A DNA stretch of 10,561 nt from an uncultured Chloroflexota bacterium (lineage in GTDB: Bacteria; Chloroflexota; Dehalococcoidia; UBA3495). The stretch spans positions 1 to 10,561 of the forward strand of contig CAJWBT010000048.1 in assembly GCA_913020235.1 (NCBI GenBank), written 5' to 3'. This document shows, piece after piece, positions 5,838-10,561 of this stretch. The position numbers and the translations under genes are program-made. The notes beneath the pieces are model-generated. The model had not been told where the DNA came from. It saw only the letters and a list, made by a program, of their open reading frames with translations, and searched no databases. Each line of letters starts with the position of its first letter. The stretch's first letter is position 1.

Positions 5838-7739
5838 TTAGCCGTCGTCTGCGGGGGCGGAGGCGGGCACGATGCCGCCGCCCTGAGTCAGGCCATAGTT
5901 CACGGCGTACAGCCGGGCGTAGACGCCGTTGAGCTGGAGCAACTCCTGATGGCGGCCCACTTCAACTAAGCGCCCATGGTCCAACACCACTATCTTGTCG
6001 GCGTTGCGGACCGTCGAAAGGCGGTGGGCGATGACTATCGAGGTACGGCCCCGCAGGATGTTCTTGAGGGCATCCTGGATGATTAGCTCGGTATGGGTAT
6101 CGATGTTGGCGGTGGCCTCGTCCAGGATGATCACGCGAGGATCCCCCACGATCGCCCGGGCGAAGCTCACCAGTTGGCGCTGCCCCACGCTCAAGTTCAC
6201 CCCCCGTTCCGCCAAAACGGTCTCGTAGCCGTCCTCCAGCGCCATGATGAACTCGTGAGCCCCCACCGCCTTGGCGGCGGCCAGCACCTCATCGTCTTCG
6301 ACATCCTCGTGGTTGTACCGGATATTGTCTTTCACGGTCCCGGAGAACAGGTAGGGTTCCTGAAGGACCATACTCATCTGCCCCACCAGGGACCGGCGGG
6401 TTACCTCGCGAATATCGTGGCCATCCACAGTGATCCGGCCTTGGGTGACATCGGCGAAGCGATGAATCAACGTCACCATCGTGGTCTTTCCAGCCCCGGT
6501 AGACCCGACGAGGGCCACGTTTTCGCCGGAATGCACCTCCAGATTCACATCTTTCAGAACGTCGATTCCGGCTATGTAGTGGAAGCTTACCCCCTCGAAC
6601 CTTATGTGCCCCTGGACCGGAGGCATTTCGATGGCTCCCGGCGCATCGGTGACGTCAGCCTTCAGGTCCAGGACCTCGAAGATCCTCACTCCGGCAGCCA
6701 TGGCCCGTTGCAGCTGGCTATACTGCATGGTGAGGTGGCGAATCGGCTCGAAGAACCGTTGAATCCACAGGGCGAATGCCACCAGGACGCCCCATTCCAC
6801 CCGGCCATCCAGCGCCATGATGCCGCCCACCGCGACTACTCCAAACCCCATGGCAACGCCGATCAGCAGCTCCACCAGCGGCAGCAGGGCCCCGGAAAGC
6901 CGGCTCGCCTGCAGGTTCGCGTTCAAATGCTCCCGGTTCAGGCCGTCGAAGTTCTTCAGGTTCAGTTCCTGCCGGTTCAGGCTCTCCACCACCCGGATGC
7001 CGGTTATGTTCTGGTTGTACTCGCCGTTCACCATGGCGACGGCTCGTCGAATGCGCATGAAGGAGTGGCGGGCGAACCGCTGCCAGTAAGCCAGGACGAG
7101 GAAGAGCACCGGGATGATGCTCAGGCTCACCAGGGCCAGCTGCCAATCGATTACCAGCATGATCACCACGATGCCCAGCAGGCTGAGGACATCCGACAGG
7201 CTCTGAATGATCAGTTCGAACGTCTCCTGGAGCTGGAGCACGTCGCTCTGGCTCCGGGACATGATCCGCCCCACCGGCGTCCGGTGGAAGAAGGAGGGGG
7301 AAAGGGACTGGAGGTGGTCGAACATGGCGGTACGCAGCGAGTATAGAATCCCCTGCCCCACCTTGGGGATAAAGGTAAACTGGACATAGTTGGCGCCGAA
7401 ATGGATCAGAGTGACGGCGATGAAGCCGGCCCCCACCACATGCAACCGCCACAGCTCCCCCTGGTTGATGGCCCAGTTGATGCCCAGCATCATCAGAAGG
7501 GGAATACTCACGTTGCCCAACGTGTAGAAAAGGACAGCGAAGATGCTGATCAGAGCATTTCTCTTATACGGCCCCACGTAGGTGGCCAACCGGACAACCA
7601 CCCTATGGTCATAGACATTCCCCACCAGGCTCTCGTCGCTGAGATTGTCCATGGTTGGGCTCTGCGAGCCGGCGGCGTTCATGCCGCGCACGCCTCCCAG
7701 CATTCCGCCGGACATTCCTCCGGGCCCGGAGTCCCGCAT
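5838..7739 (-). CDS. Heterodimeric ABC exporter subunit with consensus Walker B glutamate (transmembrane + ATPase)
   Basis: The 633-residue fused permease/ATPase starts with a Gly/Met-rich extension (about 1-35), followed by a type I exporter membrane domain (about 45-345, six predicted helices) and a nucleotide-binding domain. Motifs: Walker A GSTGAGKTT (412-420, K418), Q-loop Q460, signature LSVGQ (516-520), Walker B VIILDE (D540, catalytic E541) and H-loop H572. The signature departs from LSGGQ. Its ATG at 7739 directly abuts the TAG of the upstream ABC gene (7740-7742), so the two are translated from one mRNA and probably form one transporter. In such pairs the subunit with Glu supplies the hydrolytic Walker B. 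The family exports lipids, peptides or drugs across the inner membrane; the substrate here is unknown. Confidence 0.92.
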   Translation of the reverse strand: MRDSGPGGMSGGMLGGVRGMNAAGSQSPTMDNLSDESLVGNVYDHRVVVRLATYVGPYKRNALISIFAVLFYTLGNVSIPLLMMLGINWAINQGELWRLHVVGAGFIAVTLIHFGANYVQFTFIPKVGQGILYSLRTAMFDHLQSLSPSFFHRTPVGRIMSRSQSDVLQLQETFELIIQSLSDVLSLLGIVVIMLVIDWQLALVSLSIIPVLFLVLAYWQRFARHSFMRIRRAVAMVNGEYNQNITGIRVVESLNRQELNLKNFDGLNREHLNANLQASRLSGALLPLVELLIGVAMGFGVVAVGGIMALDGRVEWGVLVAFALWIQRFFEPIRHLTMQYSQLQRAMAAGVRIFEVLDLKADVTDAPGAIEMPPVQGHIRFEGVSFHYIAGIDVLKDVNLEVHSGENVALVGSTGAGKTTMVTLIHRFADVTQGRITVDGHDIREVTRRSLVGQMSMVLQEPYLFSGTVKDNIRYNHEDVEDDEVLAAAKAVGAHEFIMALEDGYETVLAERGVNLSVGQRQLVSFARAIVGDPRVIILDEATANIDTHTELIIQDALKNILRGRTSIVIAHRLSTVRNADKIVVLDHGRLVEVGRHQELLQLNGVYARLYAVNYGLTQGGGIVPASAPADDG

Positions 7740-9542
7740 CTAGCTGCCACCCCCGTCGTCGGAGGCAAGGGTCGCGTCCAACATAAGCTCTTCCTGCGGG
7801 CGTAGCTGAAGGTCGTAAATCTCCCGGTAGATCCCTTTCTGCGCCATCAACTCCTGGTGGGTACCTTGCTCCGCCACCTCTCCGTCTTTCAGGACCACGA
7901 TGAGGTTGGCATTCCGCACGGTGCTCAGCCGGTGGGCGATGACAAAGGTTGTGCGGCCTTTCATCACCCCGGTCATGGCCTGGTGGATCAATCGCTCGGT
8001 TTCCACATCCACGCTTGAAGTAGAGTCGTCTAGCACCAATATGGGCGGGTCGATCAGAATGGTCCGGGCTATGGCCAGTCGCTGCCTTTGTCCGCCGGAG
8101 AGGGTCGTACCACGTTCTCCGACAAACGAGTTGTAGCCGTCGGGAAGGCTGATGATATGGTCGTGAAGCTGGGCGGCTTTGGCGGCATCGACTACGTCCT
8201 CGTAAGGAGCGTCGACCGCCCCATAAGCGATGTTTTCCTTGATGGTGGCGCTGAACAGGAAGACGTCCTGCTGCACGATCCCCACGTTGCGGCGCAGGGA
8301 AGCGAGGGTGAAATCGCGGATGTCCCGGCCGTCGACCGTGATGCGCCCGTGGGTGGCGTCGTAGAACCGGGGCAGCAGGCTGACAATAGTGCTTTTGCCG
8401 CAGCCCGGAGCCCCCAGAATTGCGATCATCTGACCAGGTAGGGCGGTCAGGTTCACGTTCGTTAGGGCGGGAAGCCGGGAGTCATATGAAAACGAGACGC
8501 CGTCGAAGTCCACACGTCCCTGCCCCCGGCCCATAACCTCGGCGCCGGGCTTCTCGTCCACCGGCGACCTGGCATCCAACACCTCAAAAAGCCGGCCTCC
8601 CGACGATACGGCCCGGGCGAAGCTATTGATGATAAAAGCGCTCATGCGGATGGGAAAGGTGAGCTGGTTCAGGTAAAGAATGAACTTTGTCAGTCCACCC
8701 GGCGTAAGGTCTCCCCTGATCACTTGCCAACCGCCAAACCACAGGATCATACCGAGGGCCAGGGTAAAATACAGGGTCATCCAGGCGCTGTTGGTCCCCT
8801 GCAACCTCTCGGATTTGTAGTATTCCCCCCGCAGCTCAAAGGCTTTCCTGGCGTATTTTCTCTTCTCGTGCTCTTCGGAGGCGAAGGCCTTTACAACATG
8901 GATGCCAACCAAGTTCTCCTGAAGGACCGTCACGGTCTGCCCCATCACTTCTTGCACGTGGAGCCACATGGCCCGCAACCGGGAAACCACCCTGGTGGAC
9001 CTGAGCACCAGGAAGGGGACGAAGGCTAGGCTGAGCAGGGCTAGCTGCCAGTTCAAGTAGGCCAGGATAATGGTGACGGCTATAACCCGGACCGCCACCT
9101 CCAGGGAGCGGACCAGGCCCATACTGACGAAACGCCGGACCGCCTCAACGTCGGCGGTGACCTTGGACATGAGGTTGCCGGTATGCTCTTTGTCGTGGTA
9201 ACCGAAACTGAGGTGCTGAAGCTTGTCGTAAATACGATTGCGAATATCGTATGACACCAATTGGGATAGGGAGTCGGTGCTGTAGGTGCGGACAAAGTCG
9301 AAGACGCCCCGCGCAACGCTCGCTCCAAGTATGCCCAGCGCCATCACGACCAGGGTGCCCCGCCCGACGTCCCCACCGACGATGCCATCGTCACCAAACT
9401 TGACCAGCTTGTCGATGGCCTCGCCGAAAAGGTGAGGCAGCAGAAGGGAAGAACCGACGGCAGCGAAAAAGCTCAGGTAAGCTATAGCCAGGCGGACGCG
9501 GTGCTGCCACGCCATCCCGGTGATACGTATCAGGATTCGCAT
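7740..9542 (-). CDS. Heterodimeric ABC exporter subunit with degenerate Walker B (Asp for Glu)
   Basis: The 600-residue type I ABC exporter has a membrane domain at about 10-315 and an ATPase domain at about 343-575. Motifs: Walker A GAPGCGKST (377-385, K383), Q-loop Q425, canonical signature LSGGQ (481-485), Walker B ILVLDD (D505, with D506 where catalytic Glu is expected) and H-loop H537. A non-hydrolytic Asp here with a canonical signature, paired with a partner that has Glu but an altered signature, is the known pattern of heterodimers such as BmrCD and TM287/288. One composite site (this Walker B with the partner's LSVGQ) is degenerate and the other is active. ATG 9542 is preceded by no Shine-Dalgarno sequence, but a strong promoter lies so close that the mRNA would be nearly leaderless. 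Substrate unknown. Confidence 0.93.
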   Translation of the reverse strand: MRILIRITGMAWQHRVRLAIAYLSFFAAVGSSLLLPHLFGEAIDKLVKFGDDGIVGGDVGRGTLVVMALGILGASVARGVFDFVRTYSTDSLSQLVSYDIRNRIYDKLQHLSFGYHDKEHTGNLMSKVTADVEAVRRFVSMGLVRSLEVAVRVIAVTIILAYLNWQLALLSLAFVPFLVLRSTRVVSRLRAMWLHVQEVMGQTVTVLQENLVGIHVVKAFASEEHEKRKYARKAFELRGEYYKSERLQGTNSAWMTLYFTLALGMILWFGGWQVIRGDLTPGGLTKFILYLNQLTFPIRMSAFIINSFARAVSSGGRLFEVLDARSPVDEKPGAEVMGRGQGRVDFDGVSFSYDSRLPALTNVNLTALPGQMIAILGAPGCGKSTIVSLLPRFYDATHGRITVDGRDIRDFTLASLRRNVGIVQQDVFLFSATIKENIAYGAVDAPYEDVVDAAKAAQLHDHIISLPDGYNSFVGERGTTLSGGQRQRLAIARTILIDPPILVLDDSTSSVDVETERLIHQAMTGVMKGRTTFVIAHRLSTVRNANLIVVLKDGEVAEQGTHQELMAQKGIYREIYDLQLRPQEELMLDATLASDDGGGS

Positions 9543-9551
9543 GTTTCAGCC

Positions 9552-9580
9552 ATCATAAACCCTAATTCCAGCCTATTCAA
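9552..9580 (-). promoter_or_regulatory. Promoter of the ABC exporter operon (near-leaderless)
   Basis: On the - strand, TTGAAT (9580-9575) and TATGAT (9557-9552) are separated by exactly 17 bp. The -10 box ends only 9 nt before the ATG at 9542, so transcription should start about 2-3 nt upstream of the ATG. That agrees with the lack of a ribosome binding site for this gene. Confidence 0.62.
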
Positions 9581-9660
9581 GCGCACAATGCGACGCACCG
9601 CTGGACCCGTCTTCGAGGCAGCTTTACCCAGCGGCCGGCTTTTCTCCCGGAACCCGGAGA

Positions 9661-9692
9661 CAAGCAAAGACCTCGCCCTTTGCGGCGAGGTC
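9661..9692 (-). terminator. Hairpin terminator, probably ending the methyltransferase-DsrE transcript
   Basis: GACCTCGCC and GGCGAGGTC (9692-9684 and 9677-9669 on the - strand) form a perfect 9-bp stem around a 6-nt loop, followed on the - strand by TTTGCTTG. It lies between the DsrE-like gene and the ABC promoter, as expected for ending the upstream - strand unit. The T-rich tail is interrupted, so efficiency is uncertain. Confidence 0.42.
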
Positions 9693-9750
9693 CCAAAAGC
9701 GCCATCGGGGGATCAGCGCGGGGCGCCCGGAGAACGCGGTGCCATGCACG

Positions 9751-9918
9751 CTTTCGAAGGGCTTTACCCCAACGGTCGTCCGCAGAGCGTCACCCCGAGT
9801 GAAGCGAGGGGTCTGGGGTGGTGAGTCCACGCTGCCAGCGAGGAACCCCGCACCAGATTCCTCGTCGCTTCGCTCCTCGGAATGACAGTATTGAGGCCAC
9901 GCCCTTGCCAAGGGAAGG
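9751..9918 (-). repeat. REP/MITE-like element, copy 2, inverted relative to copy 1
   Basis: The core at 9789-9888 is the reverse complement of 5648-5747 with 4 mismatches in 100; similarity continues to 9897 with one more mismatch. The outer arms (about 9751-9772 and 9889-9918) resemble the terminal repeats of copy 1 but are more diverged, so the ends are approximate. The two copies point toward each other and enclose the whole ABC exporter operon. This copy sits 3' of the DsrE-like gene. No coding sequence was seen in 9543-9980. Confidence 0.66.
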
Positions 9919-9980
9919 AGTTGGAGTGGCAGTCATCTCGGACCCTACGGTTTCACACCGGAGTGGTGCGCCGATCGACG

Positions 9981-10355
9981 CTAGATGGTTACCACCTTGT
10001 CGTGTTCGGCGACGGCGTTGGCCGCGTCTACCGGAGTGCCGAAGATCGCATCCTTACCAGCCAAGTCCTGGTCGGTTACGCCGCGGGCGGCGGCTCAAGC
10101 CCGTTAAACGTAGATGGGTATCTTTTTGGCCACCGCAAAGCCCATCAGCTCTTTCAAGGGCGGCAGGCCCACATCCTGGATGTTCTTGGCGATGTCGTCC
10201 TTCATCACCACGACGCTATCCATCATCAGGGTAATGGAGGCCTCATGCCCGGCATCCAGCGCCCCTTTTGCCAAGAAGAAAGGAAAAGTCGCCCTGGTCG
10301 GGTCGTCGGTCCCATGGCTGCCATCTATAGAAACTTCGCCGCAGATCACCTTCAC
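9981..10355 (-). CDS. DsrE/DsrF-like sulfur-relay protein with TAA and TGA at its two active-site Cys positions (candidate selenoprotein or broken gene)
   Basis: From GTG 10355 to TAG 9981-9983 the frame gives 124 residues, the usual DsrE-family length. The N-terminal half (GSHGTDDPTRATFPFFLAKGALDAGHEASITLMMDS, then KNIQDVGLPPLKELM) is clearly DsrE-like. Relatives then read (I/V)xVCGAC-xxARGVT. Here the same place reads IPIYV-[TAA]-RA-[TGA]-AAARGVTDQDL, so TAA (10104-10106) and TGA (10095-10097) stand where the two Cys belong. The remaining 37 codons (ending AVAEHDKVVTI) are conserved and open. A SECIS-like hairpin follows the TGA. TGA is naturally explained as Sec; TAA is not, unless it is an error, a fresh mutation (one transition from TGA), or read by an unusual tRNA-Sec. 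If termination is real, the product ends at IPIYV without a redox centre. The start is uncertain: GGGAGG (10375-10380) is about 19 nt from the GTG. It follows the methyltransferase by 37 nt. Confidence 0.68.
10056..10072 (-). promoter_or_regulatory. SECIS-like hairpin in the DsrE-like gene
   Basis: On the - strand, ACCAG (10072-10068) and CUGGU (10060-10056) form a perfect 5-bp stem around the loop GACUUGG. There are 27 nt between the UGA (10097-10095) and the loop, and the loop begins with G, both within the known bacterial SECIS layout. From the upstream UAA the gap would be 36 nt. A short 5-bp stem can arise by chance, so this is weaker than the other two. Confidence 0.42.
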
Positions 10356-10392
10356 GCTGCTCAGATGGCCGATGCCTCCCAAGAGGGCCTCT

Positions 10393-10561
10393 TTACGGCT
10401 TCCTGGCGCGGATGTTGGCCCCCATGGTTTCGAAGGAGTGGGCGTTGGCTTCCCCACTAGCTCCGGCGAAGACATCGGCGGAGGAGACCAACTCCACATC
10501 AACGAATCCGGCCTGTTGGATGGCGTCGAGGTACTCTCCCTCCAGGAGAGCCCCGCCGATT
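10393..10561 (-). CDS. Arsenite S-adenosylmethyltransferase-like protein, C-terminal end (partial)
   Basis: Only the last 55 codons are inside the window, ending with TAA at 10393-10395. The visible protein starts IGGALLEGEYLDAIQQAGFVDVELVS and ends GANIRARKP. This matches the C-terminus of bacterial ArsM-type methyltransferases, which read C-(I/V)-x-GAL...EYLxxIxxAGFxDVxVVS and end in a (V/I)RAxKP segment. Those enzymes transfer methyl groups from S-adenosylmethionine to As(III). The N-terminal SAM-binding domain is outside, so the substrate is inferred only from the C-terminal signature. The codon just before ATC (10560-10558) is where the family has an arsenic-binding Cys. Its last base is A, so it is not a Cys codon. 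The DsrE-like gene follows by 37 nt in the same direction. Confidence 0.68.
   Translation of the reverse strand, partial: IGGALLEGEYLDAIQQAGFVDVELVSSADVFAGASGEANAHSFETMGANIRARKP
10534..10550 (-). promoter_or_regulatory. SECIS-like hairpin at the window edge, in the methyltransferase gene
   Basis: On the - strand, CUCUCC (10550-10545) and GGAGAG (10539-10534) form a perfect 6-bp stem around the loop UGGAG; a G-U pair can extend it. If the codon at 10563-10561 is UGA, 16 nt separate it from the loop, with G at the second loop position, which fits bacterial SECIS rules. The CCUGGAG around the loop also occurs at the loop of the 4937-4957 element. The UGA itself is not visible. Confidence 0.42.

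Noticed and set aside
5598..5969. Small + strand open frame through repeat copy 1.
   Set aside because: It is made of repeat sequence and then the antisense of the ABC gene; the same repeat gives unrelated frames in copy 2.
6093..7346. Long open frame on the + strand (417 codons) opposite the distal ABC gene.
   Set aside because: It is antisense to a clearly conserved ABC exporter; its His/Gln/Pro-rich composition is typical of a shadow frame in GC-rich DNA.
9669..9750. T-box riboswitch remnant: the - strand carries UGGCACCGCG (about 9744-9735) before the hairpin at 9692-9669, resembling a T-box antiterminator and terminator.
   Set aside because: No antiterminator partner pairing was found, the region where Stem I and a specifier should lie is filled by repeat copy 2, and the next gene is an ABC exporter rather than an amino-acid gene. 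Chance similarity in GC-rich sequence is likely.
9882..10460. Open frame of 192 codons on the + strand across the DsrE-like gene.
   Set aside because: It begins in the repeat element and runs antisense to the conserved DsrE-like and methyltransferase frames; no family resemblance.

Overview
The window is a GC-rich bacterial segment with seven complete genes and three that are partial or interrupted. Gene style, the scattered REP-like repeats and the protein flavour suggest an uncultured Chloroflexota (Dehalococcoidia/SAR202-like) organism. That assignment is an impression from sequence style, not a computed one. TGA ends otsA and otsB normally, so this is the standard code and not a TGA-to-Trp lineage.

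Layout, left to right: the 3' end of otsA and complete otsB (trehalose synthesis, + strand); rpiB (sugar-phosphate isomerase, - strand, convergent with otsB); a HAD-family hydrolase (+, divergent from rpiB); a soluble hybrid histidine kinase with a C-terminal receiver domain (+); a DsbA/FrnE-like oxidoreductase (+); a pair of abutting type I ABC exporter genes on the - strand (one heterodimeric transporter) flanked by two inverted copies of a REP/MITE-like repeat; and, at the right edge on the - strand, the 3' end of an arsenite-methyltransferase-like gene followed by a DsrE-like gene.

The notable signal is selenocysteine. The DsbA/FrnE-like gene (4838-5485) is open over 215 codons except for one in-frame TGA, exactly at the first Cys of its CPWC active site. 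A good promoter and ribosome binding site lie upstream, and a bacterial-SECIS-like hairpin starts 12 nt after the TGA. Ordinary gene calling would begin at an internal TTG at 4961 and lose the redox centre. On the other strand, the DsrE-like gene (9981-10355) has stop codons at both positions of its C-x-x-C motif (TAA, then TGA), with the conserved C-terminus intact beyond them and a SECIS-like hairpin after the TGA. The neighbouring methyltransferase runs off the window at the codon where arsenite methyltransferases carry a Cys. That codon ends in A, so it cannot be Cys, and an ideal SECIS-like hairpin sits 10 nt downstream. The segment therefore looks like part of a selenoprotein-rich genome, with redox, sulfur-relay and arsenic functions using Sec. 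The TAA in the DsrE-like gene is the unresolved point: broken gene, base error, or UAA recoding.

Intergenic stretches: 1083-1289 holds an imperfect hairpin; 1767-2054 a promoter and a possible 10-codon leader ORF; 2793-3060 a weak promoter with a palindrome; 4660-4837 a strong promoter; 5486-5837 a possible terminator and repeat copy 1; 9543-9980 a promoter, a hairpin terminator and repeat copy 2. No tRNA, rRNA, CRISPR array or transposase was seen.
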